This document shows, piece by piece, positions 1-9,065 of a stretch of DNA of 64,000 nucleotides. Source of the DNA: Roseomonas sp. OT10 (lineage in GTDB: Bacteria; Pseudomonadota; Alphaproteobacteria; Acetobacterales; Acetobacteraceae); NCBI RefSeq assembly GCF_020991085.1, contig NZ_CP087720.1, positions 222,494-286,493 of the forward strand, in the 5' to 3' direction. A program made the translations under genes and the position numbers. The notes beneath the pieces were generated by a model, which searched no databases, was not told the DNA's origin, and was given only the letters and a program-made list of their open reading frames with translations. Within the stretch, counting starts at the first letter, position 1; every line of letters begins with the position of its first letter.

Positions 1-2192
1 GCCTCGGCGCAGACGCCAATGGGGTCGGCCTGGAGCCGGCGGGCGATGCCCTGCAGGATGGAGAGCAGACGGTCGGTCGCGAATTCGATCGTCACGCCGC
101 GCGGCGCGAGCGCTACGAAGCGCCGCATGTGCTGGTCGGACGGCGTCGCCCAGAAATTGTCGCGCGGCGACGGTCCCGGCTCGGGGAAGACCCGGGCCTC
201 GCGACGGTAGAGGACGTCCACCTGCCGGCGGTATCCGGCGAGGGTCGCAGAGGAGGCGAGAATCTTCGGCCGCGCCCCGCAGAGTTCCTGCTGGAGGTCG
301 TCGTAGAGCCCCTCGTAGTGGGCATCCACCGCGCCGAGACTGTCCCGGAGGAGGTGCAGCTCGTCCTGTAGGCGGTAGGAGGGTCCGAACAGGGCGGGGT
401 CACAGGTCAAGGCGGTGGGGGTCGCATTGCAGCCAGGGACGAGGCAGCCCTTGGGCGTCTTGCTCCGCGGCGAGTATGTCCACCCGTGCCCCGCCCTGGG
501 GCACCGTCCGAGCGGCGGGCCGACCAGGCCCCGCATGGACGCCTGGAAGGCGATGCTGGCCGCCTTGTCGAGCGTTCCGACGACGACCGTGGGAAGGAAC
601 CGGTAGATCTCGTTGTCCACCACGAAGATCGGGAGGGGGCCGTCGGTCCAGGCGCATCCCGGATTCCCGCACCGGTGCTCCAGCCGCCAGAGGGTCTCGT
701 CCAGGCCGATGGAGACCTGCTCCTCCCGACAGAAGGGGCACTGCTCGACGACCTTCGCCTTTTCGAGCTTCGCCTGGCTGTAGGGGTACCACTGGGCCGT
801 CGTCTCGGCGTCGGGGTCCAGCCTGTTCGGAGTGGATCCGTCGCCGACGAAGAAGCCGAGGGAGAAGGGATCGCCGCCGATCCCCTCCTCTCGGCGGACG
901 ATCTCCGCGCCGGCGAGGGCATTCGCGAAGCGCTGGGTCTGCTGCAGGGAGAGGAGGCGGAGCGGGAACCGGCTCCACGCGGTCACGCCGCTATCCTTCC
1001 CGCGGAGACGGTCGAGGAACGCCGCGGTCACGAGCAGCCCGAGGTAGGTCTCCGTCTTCCCGCCACCCGTCGCGAACCAGACGATGTCGGCCGTCCCGCT
1101 CTCCGCCGTCGGTTCGGCGACGGCCCGTAGGTTCGCGAGGAGGAAGCCGACCTGGAACGGACGCCAGGCGTCGTATTTCCCGCTCGCCGAAATGGCGATC
1201 GCCCGGTTCATGAGGCGGAAGCACCGGAGCAGCCGGTCGTCCCCCCTCAGCAGGTCGAGGCCAGCTTGGATCCGCGCGATCTCCGTCCGGAAGCCTTCCG
1301 CGCCGCGCTGCGCTTCCTCCCGCATGGCGGCCGACCACCACTCGGTCGCGGCACGCCCGTCCAGGACCTCGTCCGACCACACCCCATCGCCCCAGGAGCG
1401 GTGTGCGGTCGCCAGCCTCTCGAGCGCAGGGATGGGGTCGGCCGCGAGGGTCGCGAACCGGAGATCCGGCGCTTCGAACGCCGGGTTCCAGAAGTGCGGG
1501 CGACGACGGAGGCTGGTCGGGGCGTCGACTGTCCGCAGGCCGCCGCCCTGCAACTCCTCAACCCCGCAGTTCTGGCCGTAGGCCGGCACCGATCTGTCGT
1601 AGCGGAACGAGTCTGGGAGGGACTCGAGGGAGAAAGGCCTCGTCGCCAGCCCGCTCAGCTCCAGCGTGCACTCGTAGAGCCGGGTATCGACGCCGGTATG
1701 CTGTTCGGGGGAGCGATTGACGAATTCGACGACGAGCTCCGGCGAGCCGTCCCGCCCGACCCCGACCTCGACCCGGACCTCGGCACGGTGGACGTCGAGG
1801 CCGGTAGCGGACCGGAGCGCCTCCTCCAGCGTATCCATGCCGAACGGGGCCTGACCTCCGACGATCGTGCACGGGACGAGGACCCTGCCCATCCGGGTCT
1901 TTGTCCACTCCCCGTCGTCCTTCAGCCAGACCGCACAGTCCACCCCGACCTCGAACGACCAGGGTCCGGCATCCCTGGGCCGAACCCGCAGTCCGACGGC
2001 GCACGGCTCAAGACGCTCCGCGCGATCGCCACGCGGGTCGTTGCCGACCGCGTCGGCAGGCTGGAGGCGACCGAGGAAGTACTTGCCTGAGGGAGCGTGC
2101 TCCGACCGCGCGTCGTCCGTGCCCCTCGCTGCGGCGATGACCCGGGCATGGAGCCACTCGGAGAAGATCTCCGATGCGCGATACTCGTCCAA
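1..2192 (-). CDS. drmA: DISARM DrmA-type helicase, 3' end outside window
   Basis: This open frame runs from a TTG start at 2192 off the left edge, giving about 730 codons with no stop in the window. The start has an AGGAGG site about 7 bases upstream and lies 10 bases after the sigma-factor stop, so the two genes are probably one operon. Visible motifs are WRPFQVGFLL, then a Walker A of the form ATGGGKTETYLG, a Cys motif CPFC...CGNPGC, VVDNEIYRFLPTVVVGTLDK, LQDELHLLRDSLG and ILASSATL. This motif order is that of DrmA, the SF2 helicase of the DISARM anti-phage system, usually 1000-1300 residues. The C-terminal helicase domain and any drmB or drmC lie outside the window. A remote DrmA paralogue in another defence system cannot be excluded. 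Confidence 0.85.
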   Translation of the reverse strand, partial: MDEYRASEIFSEWLHARVIAAARGTDDARSEHAPSGKYFLGRLQPADAVGNDPRGDRAERLEPCAVGLRVRPRDAGPWSFEVGVDCAVWLKDDGEWTKTRMGRVLVPCTIVGGQAPFGMDTLEEALRSATGLDVHRAEVRVEVGVGRDGSPELVVEFVNRSPEQHTGVDTRLYECTLELSGLATRPFSLESLPDSFRYDRSVPAYGQNCGVEELQGGGLRTVDAPTSLRRRPHFWNPAFEAPDLRFATLAADPIPALERLATAHRSWGDGVWSDEVLDGRAATEWWSAAMREEAQRGAEGFRTEIARIQAGLDLLRGDDRLLRCFRLMNRAIAISASGKYDAWRPFQVGFLLANLRAVAEPTAESGTADIVWFATGGGKTETYLGLLVTAAFLDRLRGKDSGVTAWSRFPLRLLSLQQTQRFANALAGAEIVRREEGIGGDPFSLGFFVGDGSTPNRLDPDAETTAQWYPYSQAKLEKAKVVEQCPFCREEQVSIGLDETLWRLEHRCGNPGCAWTDGPLPIFVVDNEIYRFLPTVVVGTLDKAASIAFQASMRGLVGPPLGRCPRAGHGWTYSPRSKTPKGCLVPGCNATPTALTCDPALFGPSYRLQDELHLLRDSLGAVDAHYEGLYDDLQQELCGARPKILASSATLAGYRRQVDVLYRREARVFPEPGPSPRDNFWATPSDQHMRRFVALAPRGVTIEFATDRLLSILQGIARRLQADPIGVCAE

Positions 2193-2202
2193 GCGGTTCC
2201 TC

Positions 2203-3336
2203 CTACTCGACGAAGGACTTCAACGGGCGGCTGATACGGGGATGCTTCAAGCGCCTCAGCCCCTTCGCCTCGATCTGCCGGATCCGCTCGCGGGTGACAT
2301 TGTAGCTCCGCCCAATCTCCTCCAGCGTCTCGGGGCGGCCGGTGTCCACTCCGAAACGTCGCTTGAGGATGGCCTCCGTCCGGGGCGGCAGCACGCGGAG
2401 GGCGGATGCGACGTTCTTCGTGAGAGCCCGGTCGATGGCGACCTGCTCCGGCGACGGGTCCTCGCAGGGTATGATCGAGATCAGTCCTCCACCCTCGCCT
2501 TCGTCGTCCAGCGCCGCTTCGAGGGACACCACTCCCGTCCGGATGGCCTTCCTGACCCGCTGGACCCGGCGCTGGGACCACTCAAGTTCGATGGCCATCT
2601 CCTCCAGGGTCGGCGAGCGGCCATGCTCCACGCCGAAGCGATCCTCGGCGCGGCGGAGCTTCAGCATGTCCTCGGCGACGTGCACGGGGAACCTGATCGT
2701 CGTGCCGCGGTCCACGATCGCGCGGGTGATCGCCTGGCGGATCCACCAGGTCGCGTAAGTGGAGAGCTTGAGTTCCCGCGTGTGGTCGAAGAGCTCGACG
2801 GCACGGATGAGCCCGGGAACCCCTTCCTGGACGAGGTCCTCGAGCGTGAGGCTGGAGTAGCGAAGATGGCGGCGGGCCACCGAGTACACCAGGCGCATGT
2901 TGCACTCGACGAGGGTCTCGAACGCCTCCTTCCCGAGCGCGACCACCTGCCGCGTGGCGTGGTCGGAGGCGACGGTGCCTTCGGCGATCGCTACCTCCAT
3001 GCGCCGCCCCTGGAGGTAGCGCCGGCAGAGCTCGCCCTCCTCCTTCCGGCACAGGAGGCGATGGGCCATCAGCCGGTCGAAGACCCCACGTCCGGCACGA
3101 CTGGCGACCTGCGGAGCCGTACCTACCTCCGCCTCGTCGTCCTGAAGCGGGATCCCGGCCTCCGAAAGAGCGCGGAAGAGGGCGGCGCAGGCTTCGGGAT
3201 TCAGGCCCCGCCGCTCAATAAGGAGTTCCACCCGTGAGTGCTGGATCGGGCTCTCCGCTCGCGAATAGTCGGCCCGCAGTGTCCGCACGACCCCCTCGAC
3301 GAGTTCGCGCTGCTCCTCGTCCACGCCCGGTCCCAT
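2203..3336 (-). CDS. Sigma-70 family RNA polymerase sigma factor in defence operon
   Basis: The 377-residue protein has a region-1.1-like N-terminus (VELLIERRGLNPEACAALF), a full region 2 with LEDLVQEGVPGLIRAVELFD and STYATWWIRQAITRAI, the FPVHVAEDM segment of region 3, and a region 4 helix-turn-helix (LEEIGRSYNVTRERIRQIE). It resembles group 1/2 RpoD-like factors and not ECF factors, and is shorter than RpoD. It ends 10 bases before the DrmA-like helicase start, so co-transcription is likely. A sigma factor of this type is not a standard DISARM gene. It may direct transcription of the defence genes or be a decoy of phage promoters; neither is shown. Family assignment is firm, role unknown. 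Confidence 0.9.
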   Translation of the reverse strand: MGPGVDEEQRELVEGVVRTLRADYSRAESPIQHSRVELLIERRGLNPEACAALFRALSEAGIPLQDDEAEVGTAPQVASRAGRGVFDRLMAHRLLCRKEEGELCRRYLQGRRMEVAIAEGTVASDHATRQVVALGKEAFETLVECNMRLVYSVARRHLRYSSLTLEDLVQEGVPGLIRAVELFDHTRELKLSTYATWWIRQAITRAIVDRGTTIRFPVHVAEDMLKLRRAEDRFGVEHGRSPTLEEMAIELEWSQRRVQRVRKAIRTGVVSLEAALDDEGEGGGLISIIPCEDPSPEQVAIDRALTKNVASALRVLPPRTEAILKRRFGVDTGRPETLEEIGRSYNVTRERIRQIEAKGLRRLKHPRISRPLKSFVE

Positions 3337-3395
3337 CCTCGAATGTGGAGGATCGTCCCATTATCCGCGATGATGATCAACGGGGGGACGGGAAC

Positions 3396-3824
3396 GTGAA
3401 TCCATTGCCGGACGCGGTCTCGGAAAGGACGCGAGCCCGGATGAGGGCGACGAAGGGCAAGGATAACCGAGGCGAACTGGCCCTGCGGTCGGCGCTCCAC
3501 CGGCTCGGGCTACGCTTCCGTCTCCAGCGTCGTCTCCTGCCTGGCTCCACCCGTACGGCGGACGTCGTCTTCCCCGCCGCCCGGGTCGCGGTCTTCCTGG
3601 ACGGCTGTTTCTGGCACGGCTGTCCCGTCCACGGGACCTGGCCGAAGCGAAACGGCGACTGGTGGCGCGCGAAGATCGAAGCGAACCGGCGCAGGGACCG
3701 CGACACGGACGAGCGACTGACCGCGCTCGGGTGGCGGGTGGTCAGGGTCTGGGAACATGAGGTCCCAGCCGAGGCGGCGGAGAGGGTTTCCGGTCTCGTG
3801 AGGGGAGAGCCCGCCCCTGGGTGA
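3396..3824 (+). CDS. vsr: Very short patch repair (Vsr)-like endonuclease
   Basis: The 142-residue product follows the Vsr pattern: an N-terminal basic segment ending MRATKGKDNRGELALR, then RTADVVFPAARVAVFLDG, the zinc-site motif CFWHGCPVHG and a C-terminal GWRVVRVWEHEV. Vsr enzymes nick at T:G mismatches that arise from 5-methylcytosine deamination and often travel with C5 methyltransferases, one of which lies at 9.1-10.1 kb. I chose the GTG start at 3396 because it gives the usual short N-terminal arm after a G-rich ribosome site. An ATG at 3441 is the alternative. It is divergent from the sigma-factor gene, about 60 bases away, so the shared gap must hold both promoters. It overlaps or abuts the next gene. 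Confidence 0.88.
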   Translation: MNPLPDAVSERTRARMRATKGKDNRGELALRSALHRLGLRFRLQRRLLPGSTRTADVVFPAARVAVFLDGCFWHGCPVHGTWPKRNGDWWRAKIEANRRRDRDTDERLTALGWRVVRVWEHEVPAEAAERVSGLVRGEPAPG

Positions 3825-3949
3825 GGCGACGCCCGGAGCGGGTGACCGGACCTCGAGTGTGGCCCTGGGGATGGTCCTCTATGCCGTCGGGCGCGAGGAT
3901 GCTGGCTGGGTCGCCCTCGTGGGGCGTCCAGATGCGAGGACGGGGGGCG

Positions 3950-4972
3950 GTGAGCGATACGAAGGCGAAGGTCCGGGATCCGAAGGTGCCGCTTGCGGCG
4001 ATGGAGGGTGCCGCGGACGTGCGCTCCGCCGTCCGGGACTGGAAGGCGCGGTTCGCGGAAGGGGCCGCGCGTCGGCCCGGTGCCGAAGACATCCTCCTCC
4101 ATCCCGATCTGGGCCTGTGGGGCCATTTCGGCAGCTGGCGGGGCCGGATGGTGAACACCTTCGGCGCGAGACACGACGAGCCCGGCGGCAACCGGGTGGT
4201 CGAGATCAATCCCCCGAACGAAGGCATCGCCCCGGGACTGCAGGGAGTGCTGGCCCGAGACGCCGCCGGCCGACGCTGGGTGCTCCACAAGGGGCGCATG
4301 TCGGTTCCGGAGCGCCGCATCTCGACGGCGGAGTTCGCGCGGCTGTCCCGCACCCGACCCGTGGGCGTGCGTTTCTCCGATGGTTCCGAGGTAGCCTGCC
4401 ATCCCGTCGCGGATCTCGACGCGCCGGCGGGGGATGTGCAGCGCCGCATGGCGGCTTACGTCGCCGAGTGCCGGCGGGTTCGGGACATCGTCGCCCTGGG
4501 TGAGGTCGCGGCGGATCGGAACGAGGCAGTCGAGCGGGCGGAGCGGAGCTTCCCGGAACTGCGGGGCAGCTACGAGGTCGGCGCGCAGGACGCACGGACT
4601 GCCCATCGCCACCATGCGGACGTCTGGCACGCCCTCGTCGCCGAACTGGACGCCCTGGAGGTCAGGCACGGCAACGGGCGCGTCGGGCGATGGGGCCCCG
4701 ACCTGCGGACCATCGGGGGTGGCGCGGTCTTGTTCGAGATCAAGGTCGCGGCGACGGCGGCGGACCTGCAGACGGCGGTCGGCCAGCTGTTCCTCTACGA
4801 GAAGCTGCTTGAGGAGCCGCATCGCAAGGTGGCGGTCCTACCCGCGGGCGATCTCGGACGGGTCGAGGAGCTGCTCGCATCCCTGAACGTGGAGATCCTG
4901 CCATACCACCGGCGGGGCCGCCGCGTATCCTTACCCCGGAACGTCCTTCGCCGCATCGTTGGCCGAGGGTGA
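3950..4972 (+). CDS. Probable PD-(D/E)XK nuclease, restriction-like
   Basis: About 340 residues from a GTG at 3950; an upstream ATG at 3821 overlapping vsr is possible. The N-terminal half has no domain I recognise. The C-terminal part contains GRWGPDLRTIGGGAVLFEIKV followed by a helix (AVGQLFLYEKLL), which fits the acidic residue, E-x-K lysine and following helix of a PD-(D/E)XK nuclease fold. The position between vsr and an HNH endonuclease suggests a DNA-cleaving role in the defence island. The fold is inferred from a short motif, and the substrate is unknown. Confidence 0.6.
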   Translation: MSDTKAKVRDPKVPLAAMEGAADVRSAVRDWKARFAEGAARRPGAEDILLHPDLGLWGHFGSWRGRMVNTFGARHDEPGGNRVVEINPPNEGIAPGLQGVLARDAAGRRWVLHKGRMSVPERRISTAEFARLSRTRPVGVRFSDGSEVACHPVADLDAPAGDVQRRMAAYVAECRRVRDIVALGEVAADRNEAVERAERSFPELRGSYEVGAQDARTAHRHHADVWHALVAELDALEVRHGNGRVGRWGPDLRTIGGGAVLFEIKVAATAADLQTAVGQLFLYEKLLEEPHRKVAVLPAGDLGRVEELLASLNVEILPYHRRGRRVSLPRNVLRRIVGRG

Positions 4973-5063
4973 TCCAGGGGGATCGGATGCCGGTCCGTCG
5001 GGTCCAGGGCGACCGAATGGGGCTGACAAGAGCCAAGGGCATCGCGACGGGGTTCGAAGGCGC

Positions 5064-5975
5064 ATGACGAAGGCTGTCTTCGACGTTCGGCCGGGTTCCG
5101 GCTACGACGACGAGGTCGTCCGCCGATATCACTTCCCCCGGCAATATCTAGCGGCCGCGCTCGCGGCGGTCGGTGACTGGGTCGTCTACCGGGAACCCCG
5201 CAGGGGTGGCGGCAGGGCGGGTTACGTTGCGGTCGCGCGGGTCCGCAGCGTCGAGCCGGATCCCGCCCGGGTCGGTCACTCCTACGCCCACATGTCGGAC
5301 TACCTCCCATTCGACCGTCCGGTCCCCCTTGATGGGCCGGTCGGAGCCTACGAGGCGATCTTGCGCGGAGTGGCCGGTGCGGACCGCGGGAGGACGCTCC
5401 AGGGCCGATCGGTGCGGGCCCTGGTGGAGAAGGACTTCGTCGCGATCGTCCATGCCGGCCTGGCCGAGACGTTGGACCCCGCCAACGCCGTCCGGCTTGG
5501 GTTGGCTGGGGCGGAGGTGGACGACGAGACCGCCTACCTCGTCCAGCTCCCCGAGCTGGAGCACGAACGCCGGATCGAAGCGCTCCTCGTGAACCGCAGG
5601 ATCCGGAACGCTGCCTTCCGCCGGAGCGTGCTCGACGCCTACGAGGACCGCTGCGCGGTGACGGGGCTCCGGATGGTCAACGGCGGCGGCCGGGCGGAGG
5701 CGCAGGCGGCGCACATCCTGCCCGTCGCGGACGGCGGCCCCGACGTGGTGCAGAACGGCATCGCGCTGTCGGCGACGGCCCACTGGCTGTTCGACCGGCA
5801 CCTGATCTCCCTGACAGACGATCTCGCTCTCCTCGTCTCGCACAACAAGGTGCCCGCCGCGCTGAGATCGCTGTTCGCTCGGCAGATGCAGTTGGTCCAC
5901 CTGCCTTCGGATCGAAGGCTGTGGCCTCGACCGGAGTTCGTGGCGAGGCATCGCGCCATCTTCGCTTCGGGGTGA
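5064..5975 (+). CDS. HNH endonuclease with N-terminal YHFP domain
   Basis: A 303-residue protein if it starts at the ATG at 5064; the frame is open from 4959. The N-terminal half, with RYHFPRQYL, GDWVVYREP and GRAGYVAVARV, looks like the small beta-rich domains placed before HNH nucleases, possibly PUA/ASCH-like and used for recognising modified bases. The C-terminal half is an HNH domain: DRCAVTGLRM, AQAAHILPVADGGPD, NGIALSATAHWLFD. This domain layout is typical of modification-dependent or methyl-sensitive restriction enzymes, so it may act as the nuclease for the C5 methyltransferase nearby. It belongs to the plus-strand run vsr, nuclease, HNH, unknown. Confidence 0.82.
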   Translation: MTKAVFDVRPGSGYDDEVVRRYHFPRQYLAAALAAVGDWVVYREPRRGGGRAGYVAVARVRSVEPDPARVGHSYAHMSDYLPFDRPVPLDGPVGAYEAILRGVAGADRGRTLQGRSVRALVEKDFVAIVHAGLAETLDPANAVRLGLAGAEVDDETAYLVQLPELEHERRIEALLVNRRIRNAAFRRSVLDAYEDRCAVTGLRMVNGGGRAEAQAAHILPVADGGPDVVQNGIALSATAHWLFDRHLISLTDDLALLVSHNKVPAALRSLFARQMQLVHLPSDRRLWPRPEFVARHRAIFASG

Positions 5976-6003
5976 TGTCGTGCGGGCTCGCCGATCGGCG
6001 GGG

Positions 6004-7884
6004 ATGCACGATCGAATTTCGGATACGTCGTGGCCGCCCCGGGGCCTGACGAAGGCGGAACTCGGTGGTATCAGCTGGTCCAGCGAGTGCCACCGGCTTC
6101 GATACGAGATGCGCGGAAGTTCACCTCCGAACACCTTGGCCAGGATGCTGAGGATCACGCACGAGGGCGTCCCCGAACACCTTAAGGAGTTCACCCGACG
6201 CCGGCCGGAGCTCTACGATCTCTACCTGGACGACCGCGGGCAGGCTCTGGTCGTCAAGGCCGTGGACCTCGAACTGATGAGGCGGGGAAGACGCCCGAGG
6301 ATGATCGCGGCGAACCTGAGCCGAGAGGTGCTCCAGCGGCTCACCCTGGACGACCTGAGCACCCTCACGCACTACCGCGACTGCGCCGACCTGGAACTGC
6401 TCCGCAGGATCCGTCCTGAATTGCAGTCCTTCATGGCCCGGCGGGATCGACCCTCCGGACCGTACTACGCCGCGCTCTCCCACATCGCCGACGTGGCAAG
6501 CCTCGGGGTCGGGACGTTGTCGCCGGGGGTGCTGGCTCGTACCGCGAGGCATGGCACCCACGTCGAGGTAGGCAGTGTGAAGGAGGGGCACGGTCTCAGG
6601 TGCGCGGAGCTGAACGAGGCGGACCGAACGCTCGTCGGACTGTGGCAGTCCGGTCGCGACGGACCGGACCCACGCTCCGGAGACCACAAGTTTCGGAAGT
6701 CCTTCTCCGTCCTGTTCCTCGCATTCGCTCGACTGGCCGAGAAGCACGTTCTCGACCTCTACCGTTGTGGTCTGGGCGTGGATGCTCGGGACGTCTCGAT
6801 CACGCAGGTCCTGGAGCCCTCCGACCTTTGGAGAACGTACGACGTCCAGGCCGACATCCCGCTCGACGTCAAGAACGCGACGAGCCGCCGGGAACGGGTC
6901 CGGCACGCCTTTATCGGCAAGTTCAAGCGTATCGAGAGGGAGGATATCGCGATCGCAGGCGTGGCTTCGCAGGTCGATTACGACCGCGTCGCCCCGGGAA
7001 CGGACGGCGGAATCAGCGCCACGGTTCGCCAGACCTTCCTCGGGATCGCTTCCCTGTCGTCGATCAAGCGGATCGAACACGCAATTAACGATCTGCCGAA
7101 CCGTGTCCAGAGGATGGAGATAGCCTTCTACCGGAACTCCCTGCCGCCTTGGGCCTTCGAGTTCCCGCGCCCCGTTATCGACCACGAACGCCTGCTGGTG
7201 CTGGCGGAAGCCTTCGCATGGCGGCCCGAGACAATCCTCTGCGCCGCCATCGCTCGTGGACGAAGCAAGGAGGTAAGGCCCTACCGGGGTCTGGACGAGG
7301 AGCGGAGAAGTATCGTCGACCTGTTCGCGAAAGTCGTCGATCGCGCCAGCTACACGAAGGCGACCATCGCCCTGTTCGCGATTTCGGAGTTCGTCAACCG
7401 GTGCCTGGTCCACGAGGATCCGACGCCTTTCGTCCGATTCCTCCGCGAGATCGTCTCGGTTGAAGACTTCACCAACCTTCCCGAGAAGACCGACGTGCGG
7501 TTGGTTCCGTATCTGAGACGGCAACGGCTGAAGTACGAGATCTCGAGCGACTGCGAGGCGAGCTGCTGTGGCGGCCTATACGATCCTACGCACTCGATTC
7601 GAAATCTCCTGGAATTGCTGGAGCGATGTGGGCAGGCGATCACGAAATACGACATCACCTTCGAACACTTCGATGCCCCGCACCCCCACATTCTATTGGG
7701 GCGGACCACCGAAGGGCTCATGCTCACGTTGTACGCTTACTGCGGTGGTCGGCTGGCCAGCGGCGCTTGGTGCAATAGATTTCCTCTGGTCGTCGGAGAG
7801 AATGCCATCTGCGACGGGTGTGGACGGCTCATCTGTGACGAGTGCGATTTTTGCTCGGAGGGATGTGGGAAGTCTCGGCCATGA
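6004..7884 (+). CDS. Unrecognised defence-island protein with zinc finger and nuclease-like motif
   Basis: About 626 residues; I do not recognise the family. Starts at 5980 (GTG), 6004, 6109 or 6145 are all possible, and 6004 has the best G-rich site. The middle holds TYDVQADIPLDVKNATS, in which D and DVK are spaced like the metal-binding core of PD-(D/E)XK nucleases, followed by a basic helix (RRERVRHAFIGKFKR). The last 30 residues carry a compact Cys-rich finger (CDGCGRLICDECDFC, then C). It starts close behind the HNH gene on the same strand. The 3' third is less GC-rich than its neighbours, which suggests separate acquisition. A nuclease or sensor role is inference. Confidence 0.6.
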   Translation: MHDRISDTSWPPRGLTKAELGGISWSSECHRLRYEMRGSSPPNTLARMLRITHEGVPEHLKEFTRRRPELYDLYLDDRGQALVVKAVDLELMRRGRRPRMIAANLSREVLQRLTLDDLSTLTHYRDCADLELLRRIRPELQSFMARRDRPSGPYYAALSHIADVASLGVGTLSPGVLARTARHGTHVEVGSVKEGHGLRCAELNEADRTLVGLWQSGRDGPDPRSGDHKFRKSFSVLFLAFARLAEKHVLDLYRCGLGVDARDVSITQVLEPSDLWRTYDVQADIPLDVKNATSRRERVRHAFIGKFKRIEREDIAIAGVASQVDYDRVAPGTDGGISATVRQTFLGIASLSSIKRIEHAINDLPNRVQRMEIAFYRNSLPPWAFEFPRPVIDHERLLVLAEAFAWRPETILCAAIARGRSKEVRPYRGLDEERRSIVDLFAKVVDRASYTKATIALFAISEFVNRCLVHEDPTPFVRFLREIVSVEDFTNLPEKTDVRLVPYLRRQRLKYEISSDCEASCCGGLYDPTHSIRNLLELLERCGQAITKYDITFEHFDAPHPHILLGRTTEGLMLTLYAYCGGRLASGAWCNRFPLVVGENAICDGCGRLICDECDFCSEGCGKSRP

Positions 7885-8111
7885 GAGCGGGTCGTCGTTC
7901 CTCCGCGGCAGGATGAAGTCCCACCGCCCGAGCTGGTGGCGCCAGTCCCGGGGAAATATCTGCACATGGTCGGTGATCACGCCGCCCACCCCGGGACCGG
8001 CAAGGGACGTGCGGCGCTCCGCCGCGCAGCAGCTCGCGAGCGAGCGGCCGCTTAAGCGGCGTTTTCCTGAGCGGATGCCAGGCAGCGTGCCCGCACCGCC
8101 CGCTGACGTTA

Positions 8112-9065
8112 GAGCCTGATCCGAAATTAAGTTGAGTGGTATCAGCGGGTTAGCTTGACGCCAGCCCAGGTCATTGATTCAGGGGTTTTTGCGAAAACTT
8201 CCGGAGATCAACGATGTGGACCGATACCACTCGGGCGCAGTATGCCCGTGCGGAACTGGCTTTGCCAAGCGATTTGACCGATGCCGAATGGGCACTGCTG
8301 GAGCCGTTCTTTCCGCCAGCATCGCATGTGGGCCGCCCGCGCAAGTGGCCACTCAGGCGGATTGTCGAGGCGATCCTGTATCTGCTGCGTGGCGGCCTGC
8401 CGTGGCGGATGCTGCCGCCCTGCTTTCCGCCGGTCTCGACGGTGCGGCGCTGGTTCTACCTGTGGCGGGACAATAGGCTGTGGTTGTCATTGAACCATGC
8501 TCTGTTGCTGATCGCCCGTGAGGGGACGGGTCGCGAAGCCTCGCCCAGCGCCGGGGTAATCGACAGCCAAAGCGTCAAAACCACGGAAAGCGGCGGACCT
8601 CGGGGCTATGATGCGGGCAAGAAGACCAAGGGCCGCAAGCGCCACATCCTGACCGACACCGACGGCAATCTCGTCCATGCGGTAGTCCACACCGCCGACA
8701 TCCAGGACCGTGACGGTGCGCCGCTGGTGCTGGCCGAGATCATCAAGCGCTTCCCGTGGCTGCGCCATGTCTTCGCCGATGGTGGATATGCTGGCGACAA
8801 GCTCAGGGACGCCCTCCGGCGGATCGGCAAATGGACCGTCGAGATCGTCAAACGGTCAGATGCCGCAAGAGGGTTTGTCGTCCTCCCGCGCCGTTGGGTT
8901 GTCGAACGCACACTGGCTTGGCTCAATCGGAACCGCCGCCTCGCCAAGGACTTCGAGCAGACCATCGCATCGGCTACCGCATGGCTCTTCATCGCCTCGA
9001 TCCAGCTCTTCGCACGCCGCATCGCAAGGCCATGAAATCACGCCGGATAATTATGAATCAGACTC
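8112..9065. mobile_element. IS5-family insertion sequence (IS427-like), complete
   Basis: A 954-bp element with imperfect terminal repeats beginning GAGCCTGATCCG on the left and GAGTCTGATTCA on the right (inverted). It is flanked by a TTA direct repeat at 8109-8111 and 9066-9068, the TNA-type target duplication known for the IS427 group. It carries one intact transposase gene. It sits exactly at the stop codon of the methyltransferase gene, and the duplicated TTA supplies that stop (TAA on the minus strand), so the gene is not damaged. Confidence 0.9.
8214..9035 (+). CDS. IS5-family transposase
   Basis: A 273-residue DDE transposase in a single frame. The N-terminal LTDAEWALLEPFFP and LRGGLPWRMLP segments are typical of the IS4/IS5 group. 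Catalytic motifs visible are VIDSQSVKT, VFADGGYAGDKL and WVVERTLAWLNRNRRLAKD. The gene fills the IS between its terminal repeats and looks functional. Confidence 0.95.
   Translation: MWTDTTRAQYARAELALPSDLTDAEWALLEPFFPPASHVGRPRKWPLRRIVEAILYLLRGGLPWRMLPPCFPPVSTVRRWFYLWRDNRLWLSLNHALLLIAREGTGREASPSAGVIDSQSVKTTESGGPRGYDAGKKTKGRKRHILTDTDGNLVHAVVHTADIQDRDGAPLVLAEIIKRFPWLRHVFADGGYAGDKLRDALRRIGKWTVEIVKRSDAARGFVVLPRRWVVERTLAWLNRNRRLAKDFEQTIASATAWLFIASIQLFARRIARP

Noticed and set aside
1266-2090. Long plus-strand open frame (274 codons) at the left end
   Set aside because: It lies opposite the DrmA-like helicase gene, whose frame shows clear conserved motifs. The plus frame has no recognisable sequence and is a shadow of GC-rich coding DNA.
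7693-7989. Minus-strand frame of 98 codons between the unknown gene and the IS5 element
   Set aside because: It mostly overlaps the 3' end of the plus-strand gene, which has the better coding pattern; the part outside is short and shows no known motif.
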